Origin: Crossiella cryophila
GTDB lineage: Bacteria; Actinomycetota; Actinomycetes; Mycobacteriales; Pseudonocardiaceae
DNA length: 64,000 nucleotides
NCBI RefSeq assembly: GCF_014204915.1
Contig: NZ_JACHMH010000001.1
Coordinates: forward strand, 1,302,001 to 1,366,000
Direction of reading: 5' to 3'
In this document: piece after piece, positions 13,205 to 20,968 of the stretch
Layout: every line of letters starts with the position of its first letter
Numbering within the stretch: position 1 is the stretch's first letter
Notes under the pieces: generated by a model
What the model was told of the DNA's origin: nothing
Database searches by the model: none
Seen by the model: the letters and a program-made list of their open reading frames with translations, nothing else
Position numbers and translations under genes: made by a program

Positions 13205-13274
13205 TCCTGACTAGGCAGAACCACCCGATGGGCTGATCTTGTAAGCCTTGAGGTTTGTCTGAAGTGGACCGATG

Positions 13275-13317
13275 CCCAAGAGGGGGCGGCGAATTGGCCG
13301 CCCCCTCTTGGGTTTTT
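13275..13317 (+). terminator. Rho-independent terminator after glfT2
   Basis: A perfect 16-bp inverted repeat (13275-13290 with 13297-13312, loop GAATTG) followed directly by TTTTT. It stands between glfT2 and its paralogue, so most glf-glfT2 transcripts should end here and the paralogue should need its own promoter or read-through. Confidence 0.9.
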
Positions 13318-13371
13318 CTGTGTCGCGTGTGATCTCCACCCACGCCCCCGCTCCCAGACGAGGTCCCCACG

Positions 13372-15303
13372 ATGTCCAGCTCGACCACGGCGCAGCCCGT
13401 GAGCCCGCCCCAGCAGCCCGCCGCACCGCCCGGCACGTTGTTGCAGCGGATCATCCTGCCTCGGCCCGGCGACCCGCTGGACGTGCGCGCGCTCTACCTG
13501 GACGAGGACCGGACCAACCAGCGGCGGGCGAAACCGTTGTCCCGCACCGCGTTGCGCATCCCGGAACAGTCCGAGATCTCCTTCGCCACCTACTTCAACG
13601 CCTTCCCGGCCAGCTACTGGCGGCGCTGGACCACGCTGGAACAGGTCGAACTGCACCTGAGCGTGGACGGGGACTGCCGGATCGACCTGTACCGCTCCAA
13701 GGCCGACGGCACCCAGATCCACGTGGGTGGCGAGGTGCGTGAGGGCGGCTCGCGCTCGGACCTGAAGTTCGTGCTGGACCTGGCCCCGTTCGAGGACGGC
13801 GGCTGGTACTGGTTCGACATCACCACCGAGGAGGAGCACGAGGTCACCCTGCTCGCCGCGGCCTGGCACGCCGGGGTCGAACCACTGCGCGCGTCCTCGG
13901 TGGCCATCGGCATCTGCACCTTCAACCGGCCGGATGACTGCGTGGGCGCGCTGGCCGCGATCGGCGCCGACCCGCTGGTGCTGGCCGCCGTGCAGGCGGT
14001 CATCGTGGCCGACCAGGGCAGCAAGAAGGTCAGCGACGCCAACGGGTTCGAGGTCGCCGCGGCCCGGCTCGGCGAGCGGCTGCGGGTGTTCGACCAGCCG
14101 AACCTCGGCGGCTCCGGCGGGTTCGCCAGGGTCATGCACGAGGCGGTGCGCGGCACCGACTGCGAGCAGATCTTGTTGATGGACGACGACATCGTGATCG
14201 AGCCGGACTCGATCCTGCGCGCGCTGGCCTTCGCCCGCTACGCCGAGCACCCCACCCTGGTCGGCGGGCAGATGCTCAACCTGCAGGCCCGCTCGCACCT
14301 GCACTCCATGGGCGAGGTGGTGGACCGGCGCAAGTTCATGTGGCGGGCCGCGCCGAACGTGCGTTACGACCACGACTTCGCCAGGGAGTCCCTGCGCGAG
14401 GCGCACCTGCTGCACCGGCGCATCGACGTGGACTACAACGGCTGGTGGATGTGCCTGATCCCGCGGCAGGTGGTGGAGAAGATCGGGCTGCCGCTGCCGC
14501 TGTTCATCAAGTGGGACGACGCGGAGTTCGGGCTGCGGGCCGGCCGCGCGGGCTACCCGACCGCGACCCTGCCCGGGGTGGCGATCTGGCACATGCCGTG
14601 GTCGGACAAGGACGACTCCACCGACTGGCAGGCGTATTTCCACCTGCGCAACCGGCTGGTGGCGGCCGCGCTGTACAGCCCGCACCCGCGCGGTGGCGAG
14701 CTGGTCCGGCACAGCCTGCGCAGCACGCTCAAGCACCTGCTGTCCCTGGAGTACTCCACGGTCGCGCTGCAGGACATGGCCATCCGGGACTTCCTGGACG
14801 GGCCGAAGTCGTTGTTCCGCAAGCTGCCCACCGCGCTCGGCGAGATCCGCGAGCAGCGCGGCGAGTACGACGACGGGCGGGTGCTGCCCTCGGCCCGGCG
14901 GCTGCCGCTGCCCTCGATGGACGCGGTGAAGGCCGAGCGGTTCCTGCGCCCGCCGGGCACCCCGCTCACCATCGCCCGCACCGTGCTGTCCGCGATCGTG
15001 CGCAACGTGCTGCCCACCAACACCAAGCACCTGCTGCGCCCGCAGCTCAACATCCCGGCCCAGGACGCCCGCTGGTTCCTGCTGGCCCGGCTGGACGGCG
15101 CGACCGTGGCCACCGCGGACGGGCGCGGGGTGGCCTTCCGCAAGCGCGATCCGCGGATCTTCTGGCGGCTGCTCAGCCGCGCGCTGGGCAATCACCTGCG
15201 GCTGCTGCGCGAGTTCCCGCGCAGCCGCAAGGACTTCCGCCGCGCACTGCCCGACCTGACCGCGCACGAGGCGTGGCAGCGGGCCTTCGGCGGCGACCGG
15301 TGA
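13372..15303 (+). CDS. Second GlfT2-type galactofuranosyltransferase
   Basis: 643 residues, colinear with the preceding GlfT2 over its whole length. The same motifs are intact: NLGGSGGFAR, the metal site LLMDDDIVIEPDS, KWDDAEFGLR and AIWHMPW, so it should be an active family member. Differences are concentrated in the N- and C-terminal domains. It may share chain elongation, set a different linkage or chain length, or act on another acceptor; the sequence does not decide. It is separated from glfT2 by a strong terminator and overlaps the next gene by 4 bp, which ties it to the DPPR genes rather than to glf. M. tuberculosis has a single GlfT2. Confidence 0.88.
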   Translation: MSSSTTAQPVSPPQQPAAPPGTLLQRIILPRPGDPLDVRALYLDEDRTNQRRAKPLSRTALRIPEQSEISFATYFNAFPASYWRRWTTLEQVELHLSVDGDCRIDLYRSKADGTQIHVGGEVREGGSRSDLKFVLDLAPFEDGGWYWFDITTEEEHEVTLLAAAWHAGVEPLRASSVAIGICTFNRPDDCVGALAAIGADPLVLAAVQAVIVADQGSKKVSDANGFEVAAARLGERLRVFDQPNLGGSGGFARVMHEAVRGTDCEQILLMDDDIVIEPDSILRALAFARYAEHPTLVGGQMLNLQARSHLHSMGEVVDRRKFMWRAAPNVRYDHDFARESLREAHLLHRRIDVDYNGWWMCLIPRQVVEKIGLPLPLFIKWDDAEFGLRAGRAGYPTATLPGVAIWHMPWSDKDDSTDWQAYFHLRNRLVAAALYSPHPRGGELVRHSLRSTLKHLLSLEYSTVALQDMAIRDFLDGPKSLFRKLPTALGEIREQRGEYDDGRVLPSARRLPLPSMDAVKAERFLRPPGTPLTIARTVLSAIVRNVLPTNTKHLLRPQLNIPAQDARWFLLARLDGATVATADGRGVAFRKRDPRIFWRLLSRALGNHLRLLREFPRSRKDFRRALPDLTAHEAWQRAFGGDR

Positions 15304-15812
15304 AGCTGGAACGCCTTGCCGTGCAAGGCATCCAGCGCGCGCTCTCGGATCAGCGGGCGATCACCGCGGCCAGGCTGCTCTCCGGCTTCGGCGAGCACGC
15401 CGCCGGCTGGCTGGCCGTGGGCGCGGCCGGTGCGGCCCTGGACCGCCGCCGCCGTCCACAGTGGATCGCGGCCACCGCGGGGGTGGCACTGGCGCACGCG
15501 GCCTCGATCGCGGTGAAGCGGGCGGTGCGCAGGCCGCGCCCGGACCACCCGGAGATCGAGATCCGCACCGGCACCCCCAGCAAGCTCAGCTTCCCGTCCG
15601 CGCACGCCACCAGCAGCACCGCCGCCGCGGTGCTGCTGGGCGGCCTGGCCGGCAGGAACGCCACCCCGGTGCTGCTGACCGCGGTGGTGCCGCCGATGGC
15701 GCTGAGCAGGCTGGTACTCGGCGTGCACTACCCCAGCGACGTGCTGGCCGGAGCCGCCCTCGGCGCCGCGGTCGGCGCGGGCGTGCGCTCGGCCATGGGC
15801 CTGCTCCGGTGA
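15300..15812 (+). CDS. PAP2-family phosphatase, decaprenylphosphoryl-5-phosphoribose phosphatase (Rv3807c-like)
   Basis: 170 residues with the three PAP2 motifs: KRAVRRPRP (motif 1, about residue 70), FPSAHAT (motif 2) and SRLVLGVHYPSD (motif 3, catalytic His and Asp), within a few hydrophobic segments. In the arabinogalactan pathway the Rv3807c protein is the proposed phosphatase that turns DPPR into decaprenylphosphoryl ribose. Position between a GlfT2 and UbiA matches the mycobacterial order. Starts with GTG overlapping the previous stop and overlaps ubiA by 4 bp. Confidence 0.88.
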   Translation: MKLERLAVQGIQRALSDQRAITAARLLSGFGEHAAGWLAVGAAGAALDRRRRPQWIAATAGVALAHAASIAVKRAVRRPRPDHPEIEIRTGTPSKLSFPSAHATSSTAAAVLLGGLAGRNATPVLLTAVVPPMALSRLVLGVHYPSDVLAGAALGAAVGAGVRSAMGLLR

Positions 15813-16720
15813 CCGCCTCGGCGATCGCCCCGGCCCCCAGCCTGGGCCTCGGCGTCCAGCTCCGCGGCCTGGCCCGCGCGCTGCGACCCCGCCAGTGGGT
15901 GAAGAACGTGCTGGTCCTGGCCGCCCCGTTCGCCAGTGGCACGGTCGGCGACCCCAGGGTGCTGGCCGCCGCGGGCATCGCCTTCGCCGCCTTCTGCCTG
16001 GCCGGCTCGGCCATCTACCTGGTCAACGACGTCCAGGACGTCGAGGCCGACCGCGCGCACCCGGTGAAGTGCCGCCGCCCGATCGCCGCCGGCATCGTGC
16101 CGCCCCGGCTGGCCCTGGCCCTGGCCGCGGTCCTGCTGACCGCCGCCCTGGCCACCTCCACGGTGGCCTCGCTGGACCTCACCGCGGTGGTCGCGGTCTA
16201 CCTGGCCGTGCAGGTCGGCTACTGCCTGGCGCTCAAGCACCAGCCGGTGATCGACCTGTGCATCGTGGCCTCCGGCTTCCTGCTGCGCGCCATCGCGGGT
16301 GGCGCCGCCGCGGGCATCCTGCTCTCCCAGTGGTTCCTGCTGGCCGCGGCCTTCGGCTCGCTGTTCATGGTGGCAGGCAAGCGCTACGCCGAACTGCGCT
16401 ACGCCGAACGCACCGGCGCCCGCATCCGCCGCAGCCTGGACCGCTACTCCTCGTCCTACCTGCGCTTCGTCTGGGGCAGCTCGGCCACCGTCCTGATCAT
16501 GACCTACGGCCTGTGGGCCTTCGAGATCCGCGAACGCTCCCACTCGGTCTGGGCCGTCCTGTCCATGATCCCCTTCGTGATGGCCGTCCTGCGCTACGCC
16601 GTGGACGTGGACAGCGCCAACGCGGGCGCCCCCGAACACCTGATCCTCTCCGACCGCCCGCTCCAGGCCCTCGGCCTGTGCTGGCTGGCCACCCTCTCGG
16701 TCGCGGTCTACTTGAGCTGA
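15809..16720 (+). CDS. ubiA: Decaprenyl-phosphate phosphoribosyltransferase (DPPR synthase)
   Basis: 303 residues, nearly the length of Rv3806c. A UbiA-fold membrane enzyme with about nine helices. The Mg-binding motif NDVQDVEADR (about residue 70) followed by HPVKCRRPIA is typical of the DPPR synthase branch, as is KRYAELRYAE later. It transfers phosphoribose from PRPP to decaprenyl phosphate, the committed step to the arabinose donor DPA. The GTG start overlaps the phosphatase stop; it ends the plus-strand cell wall operon. Confidence 0.92.
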   Translation: MTASAIAPAPSLGLGVQLRGLARALRPRQWVKNVLVLAAPFASGTVGDPRVLAAAGIAFAAFCLAGSAIYLVNDVQDVEADRAHPVKCRRPIAAGIVPPRLALALAAVLLTAALATSTVASLDLTAVVAVYLAVQVGYCLALKHQPVIDLCIVASGFLLRAIAGGAAAGILLSQWFLLAAAFGSLFMVAGKRYAELRYAERTGARIRRSLDRYSSSYLRFVWGSSATVLIMTYGLWAFEIRERSHSVWAVLSMIPFVMAVLRYAVDVDSANAGAPEHLILSDRPLQALGLCWLATLSVAVYLS

Positions 16721-16736
16721 TCTTGGACGAAAGCAG

Positions 16737-16817
16737 TACTCGGCAGTGCATGAGATCGCTACTCAAGCGTGCATCAAACTGGTATTGATCAATGCATGAA
16801 AGTGGTACTGTGCTGCT
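16737..16817 (+). repeat. 23-bp direct repeat array at the start of the DUF4143 ATPase gene
   Basis: TA(C/T)T occurs at 16737, 16760, 16783 and 16806, exactly 23 bp apart, and TGCAT at 16747, 16770 and 16793 with the same period, giving three full units and one half unit. The unit reads roughly TACT-N6-TGCAT-N8. The last half unit overlaps TACTGT (16806-16811), a good -10 element 6 nt before the ATG at 16818, so the gene may be leaderless with repeats over its promoter. The region is markedly less GC-rich than its surroundings. Likely an operator array; no known name is claimed. Confidence 0.75.
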
Positions 16818-18062
16818 ATGGCAGGGTACCTTCCTCGACTCTGTGATCAGCTGATCGCCGAGCTGGTCGCCGAGTTCCCCGCCCTGCTGGTACTCGGCCC
16901 CCGCGGCGTCGGCAAGACGACCAGCGCGGTCGAGCACGCGAAGACGATCATCCGGCTGGACCAGCCCGCCGAGGCCGCGGCGCTGGCGGCCGATCCCGAT
17001 GTGGTGTTGCGCGGCCTGCCCGAGCCGGTGCTGCTCGACGAGTGGCAGCTGGTGCCGTCCGTGCTGGGCGCGGTCAAACGGGCGGTGGACACCGAGCGCA
17101 GGCCCGGCCGGTTCATCATCACCGGCTCGGTGCACGCCGACCTGGAGCAGCCGACCTGGCCGGGCACCGGCCGCCTGCTGCGGGTGGACATGTCCGGCCT
17201 CACCGTCCGGGAGCTGATCGGCGCCGACCTGAGCAAGCCCCCGTTCATCGACCGCGTCCTCGCGCAGGGCAGGGCCGGGCTCCGCGCCCCGTCGTCCTAT
17301 CAGGCCGACCTGCGCAACTACCTCAAGTTGGCGCTGCAGGGCGGATTCCCCGAGGCCGCGCTGCACCTGAGCGAACGCGGCCGCCGCCGCTGGGCCCGCA
17401 GCTACCTCGACCAGCTCTTCACCAGGGATCTGGCCCAGGTCGACGTGCCGAGGGACCCGGTGCGGCTGCACCGGTACTTCGAGGCGTACGCGCTGAACAC
17501 CGCCGGGCTGGTCACCGAGCAGACCCTGCTGGAAACCGCCGGGGTGAACCGGAAGACCGGCGAGGCGTACGAGCACTTGCTCACCAACCTGTTCGTGGTG
17601 GCGGCCGTGCCCGCCTGGCACTCCAACCGGCTGAAGCGACTGGTCCGCGGCCCCAAGCGATACGTGCTCGACCCCGGCCTGCTCGCCGCCGCGCTGGGCA
17701 TGGGCGAGGAGGGACTGCTCCAGGACGGCGATCTGCTCGGCCGCTTCCTGGACACCTTCGTACATGCCCAGATCCGCGCCGAACTACCGCTCAGCGAGCA
17801 CAACCCGCGGCTCTACCACCTGCGGGACCAGGGCGGCAGGCACGAGGTGGACCTGATCGTGGAGCTGCCAGGACAGCGGGTGATCGGCATCGAGATCAAG
17901 GCGAGTGCCGCGCCCGGCCCGGACTCGGCCAAGCACCTGGTCTGGCTGCGCGAGCAGCTCGGCGACAAGTTCGTGCACGGCATCGTCCTGCACACCGGCC
18001 CGCACGTCATCCCGATGGGCGACCGCATCACCGCCGCACCGATCAGCAGCATCTGGACCTAG
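16818..18062 (+). CDS. AAA ATPase with DUF4143 C-terminal domain
   Basis: 414 residues. N-terminal P-loop domain with Walker A GPRGVGKTT (residues ~32-40), Walker B-like VLLDEWQ (~75) and the sensor strand FIITGS. The C-terminal part has the DUF4143 pattern, including LFTRDL, the winged-helix segment near residue 230 and the PD-(D/E)XK-like HEVDLIVE...GIEIKAS. Function of this widespread, often laterally moved family is not settled; links to toxin-antitoxin or defence roles are debated. It separates ubiA from the emb genes, carries its own repeat array and converges on emb with a 4-bp overlap (CTAG), so it looks like an inserted single-gene cargo. Confidence 0.8.
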   Translation: MAGYLPRLCDQLIAELVAEFPALLVLGPRGVGKTTSAVEHAKTIIRLDQPAEAAALAADPDVVLRGLPEPVLLDEWQLVPSVLGAVKRAVDTERRPGRFIITGSVHADLEQPTWPGTGRLLRVDMSGLTVRELIGADLSKPPFIDRVLAQGRAGLRAPSSYQADLRNYLKLALQGGFPEAALHLSERGRRRWARSYLDQLFTRDLAQVDVPRDPVRLHRYFEAYALNTAGLVTEQTLLETAGVNRKTGEAYEHLLTNLFVVAAVPAWHSNRLKRLVRGPKRYVLDPGLLAAALGMGEEGLLQDGDLLGRFLDTFVHAQIRAELPLSEHNPRLYHLRDQGGRHEVDLIVELPGQRVIGIEIKASAAPGPDSAKHLVWLREQLGDKFVHGIVLHTGPHVIPMGDRITAAPISSIWT

Positions 18063-20968
18063 TTGTTCGCGTACTGCTCCCGCTGCTTCTCCAGCGACGG
18101 CACGATCGGCTGCCGCCACCCCCACTCCCACCCGGCCACCAACCGTTCCCGCAGCTCCAACCGGTACCCATGCCCGCCGAACGGGTAGTCGTACCGGATC
18201 AGCGCACCCCAGTCATCGCCCATCCGCCTGCTCCGCTCCGGCAGCCCGGCGAACCGGGTCGGCAGTTCCGGGCGGGCCGCGGCGGCCTGGTGGGCGGGCA
18301 GGAAGGAGCCGCCCTGGGGTTCCTCGCGGGCGATGCCCGGCACGCCGAAGGGCAGGCAGGCCGCGCCGTAGCGTTTGCAGCGGTCGCGGATGCGGGGGAC
18401 CAGGACGTACTCGGGGGCCTCGGTCAGGCCGTGGCTGACCCGGGCGGCGCGCAGGCACGGGAAGGCCAGCGAGAGTTGCCAGTCGATCATCACCGGGCGG
18501 TCCGGGCCGAGCAGGGCCAGCAGCGGGTGCGCCGAGCGCAGGCGGGGGGCGGTGGTGGCCAGCCAGCCGCCGGCGCCGACGGTGCCGTCGCGCAGCTTGA
18601 CCCGGACCTGGGTGGCCCCGGGCGGTGGGCGCAGGCCGGTCTCCCGCCAGTCGGGGGAGTCCTGCACGTCGGTGACGGTCTGCTCGGCGAGCAACTTGTC
18701 CTGGTGTCCGAAGTGGACGGACGCGGTGTTGCCGCCGTTGAGTTTCCCGGCCAGTTGCACCGAGATGTCCTGGCCAGGCCCCAGCGCGGGCAGGGGGTGC
18801 CAGGGGGTCAGCACCTCGCCGGTGAACCACTCGTGGCCGGGGCCGCCCAGCCTGCCGAAGGTGCCCCACACCGGCTGCTCCTCCGGCGGCGGCGTGGGCG
18901 CGCCGCCGGGGGAGGGGACGCTGTGTTGCGGGGTCAGCCGCTGGTAGGTCAGGGTGCTGACCTCGTCGGCCATCCCGCAGCTCTGGCCGAGGACGTGCCG
19001 GAAGTTCTCCTTGGCCATCGACCAGGAATCGCGCAGCCGCCAGGTGGCCAGCGCGAAGGTGCCAGCGGTCAGCAGCAGGCTGGTCACCAGGCCCAGCACC
19101 AGGATCAGCCGGGGCGCGGGCAGCAGGTCCCGCCAGCACCAGGCCAGCACCAGGCCGATGGCCAGCCACAGCAACGGATTGGCCAGGATCGAGGGCAGTT
19201 TCGGGTCCACCCCGAACTGGGAGTAGCCGTACCAGGTGTTCGGTCCGGCCATGGCCAGCGCGACCAGCACCGCACTGCCCGCGGTCAGCGCCAGCCCACC
19301 CCGCCAGGTGTACCCGGCCAGCCGTAGCGCGGCCGGGAGTTCGGCCAGCACCAGCGCGGTGACCACGGTGGCCAGCGCGGTCAGCGAACCGAAGTGGTGC
19401 GTCCACTTCGACGGCGCCAGCCACAGCAGGCCCAGCCCGGCGGCCAGCGCGATCCCCGGACCGGCCACCGCGGCCAGTGGCGGCAGCGTGTCGCTGACCC
19501 GGTTGCGGATGCGCAGCCGCAGCACCGGCAGCAGCAGGAGCAGCCCCAGGGCCAGCAGCACCGGGAACCGCCGGGCGAAGGAGCCCATGCTGCCCTCGTC
19601 CAGCAGGAAGAAGTACCGGACGATCTCCTCGTGCCAGGCCAGCGCCGGGCCGATCTCGCCGTGCACCCTGGTCGCCTCCAGCACCGCGCCCAGGCTGGTG
19701 TCGGCGAAGACCGCGAGCAGGCCGGTGGACGCGCAGGCCAGCACCAGCAGCCCGCCCCGCCGCGCCTTCAGCAACCGGCTCAGCGGCCGGGCCAGCCCCA
19801 GGAACGGGGTGAACGCGACCAGCCCGCTGGGGGTGATGGCCGCGCACAGCCCGGCCAGCGCGACGGCCACGCCCAGCGGGAAGGCCCGGCCGTGCGCCAG
19901 CGCGCGCAGCACCAGCGCGAGCACCGAGGCCAAGCCCAGCGCCACCCACGGCTCCGGCCGCACCCCGATGCCATAGGGCAGCAGCCAGCACAGCAGCACC
20001 GCCGCGGTCAGGATCCGCGGCTGGTGCTCGGTCAGCCGGGGCAGCACGCCGCGGCTGAGCACCAGCCAGGTGCCGAACGCGGCCACCAGCGAGGGCAGCC
20101 GCAGCCACAGCGGGGCCTGGCTGAGCTGCACCCACGGCGTGAGCAGCTCCTGCAGCAGGCTGAACGGGGCCTCGGTGACGTTGAACCAGTGGTAGTAGTT
20201 GCCCACGTACCCGGTGTCCGCGGCGGCCCGCGCCATCGCCGCGTAGAAACCGTCGTCGTCGGTCATCGGCCCGGCCACCGCCCAGGCGCCGAGCACGGTC
20301 AGCATGACCCCGTCCAGCCAGCCCGGCCGCCGCGGCAGCCAGCGTCGCCTGCGCCGGGAATCCCCGCGCCACAACAGGAACAGGCAGCCGCCGAGCAACA
20401 GCACCTGGGTGGCCAGCAGCAGGATCTTCAGCAGGGCCGGGCTGCTCTCGAACCGGGCGTCGGTGTGCGCGACCGCGCTCATCCCGCTGGCCGCGGCCGG
20501 GTCCAGCGCGGTGGCGAACGCGCTGACCTGCGGTGGATCCCGATGCGCCGCGGTCAACCGGTCGCCGTCCAGTTCCACCACGGTCTCGGTGGTGTTCGCC
20601 CTGATCCGCAGCGCGCAGTCGCCAGCGGGCGCGGCGCCCTGGTACAGCCCGGACCCGTCGGAGGTGATCCGCACGGTCCCGGCCCCGGCCAGCACGGTCA
20701 GCCCGCGCGCGGCCCCGTGCGCGTCGTCCGGGCGGTGGCTGGCGAAGACCACGGTGTCCGCCCTGGCCGGCCGCAGCGTGGTGCAGGGCAGCCGGACGTC
20801 CAGGCTCAGCGGCCGGTAGGGCACCAGCAGCGCCAGGCTGGACTCCGGCCGGTCCGGATCCTTGGGCCAGCTCAGCACCGGATCGTTGACCAGCACCGGG
20901 GCGAACGGCAGGAGCAGTCCACACAGGACGGTGCTGAGGGCGAGCGCGAGCGCGGCACGCGAGTTCAT
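18059..20968 (-). CDS. Emb-family arabinosyltransferase (first copy)
   Basis: 969 residues, GT-C fold. The N-terminal helix is followed by the family stretch VLSWPKD and a periplasmic jelly-roll domain, then about 13 helices. The first large loop has DDDGFYAAMARAAADTGY and NYYHWFNVTEAPF, holding the acidic residues expected to be catalytic and the Emb signature. The C-terminal ~320 residues form the soluble carbohydrate-binding part with IDWQLSLAFPCLR. Transfers arabinofuranose from decaprenylphosphoryl arabinose onto the galactan or arabinan. Its ATG overlaps the stop of the second Emb gene by 4 bp. Confidence 0.92.
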   Translation of the reverse strand: MNSRAALALALSTVLCGLLLPFAPVLVNDPVLSWPKDPDRPESSLALLVPYRPLSLDVRLPCTTLRPARADTVVFASHRPDDAHGAARGLTVLAGAGTVRITSDGSGLYQGAAPAGDCALRIRANTTETVVELDGDRLTAAHRDPPQVSAFATALDPAAASGMSAVAHTDARFESSPALLKILLLATQVLLLGGCLFLLWRGDSRRRRRWLPRRPGWLDGVMLTVLGAWAVAGPMTDDDGFYAAMARAAADTGYVGNYYHWFNVTEAPFSLLQELLTPWVQLSQAPLWLRLPSLVAAFGTWLVLSRGVLPRLTEHQPRILTAAVLLCWLLPYGIGVRPEPWVALGLASVLALVLRALAHGRAFPLGVAVALAGLCAAITPSGLVAFTPFLGLARPLSRLLKARRGGLLVLACASTGLLAVFADTSLGAVLEATRVHGEIGPALAWHEEIVRYFFLLDEGSMGSFARRFPVLLALGLLLLLPVLRLRIRNRVSDTLPPLAAVAGPGIALAAGLGLLWLAPSKWTHHFGSLTALATVVTALVLAELPAALRLAGYTWRGGLALTAGSAVLVALAMAGPNTWYGYSQFGVDPKLPSILANPLLWLAIGLVLAWCWRDLLPAPRLILVLGLVTSLLLTAGTFALATWRLRDSWSMAKENFRHVLGQSCGMADEVSTLTYQRLTPQHSVPSPGGAPTPPPEEQPVWGTFGRLGGPGHEWFTGEVLTPWHPLPALGPGQDISVQLAGKLNGGNTASVHFGHQDKLLAEQTVTDVQDSPDWRETGLRPPPGATQVRVKLRDGTVGAGGWLATTAPRLRSAHPLLALLGPDRPVMIDWQLSLAFPCLRAARVSHGLTEAPEYVLVPRIRDRCKRYGAACLPFGVPGIAREEPQGGSFLPAHQAAAARPELPTRFAGLPERSRRMGDDWGALIRYDYPFGGHGYRLELRERLVAGWEWGWRQPIVPSLEKQREQYANN

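Noticed and set aside
13205-13371. Bidirectional promoter or small RNA between the two GlfT2 genes
   Set aside because: The perfect stem followed by five T residues is fully explained as a terminator; no promoter pair is evident.
16737-16817. 23-bp repeats as a CRISPR array
   Set aside because: Units are contiguous and only partly conserved, no unique spacers and no cas genes; fits an operator array.
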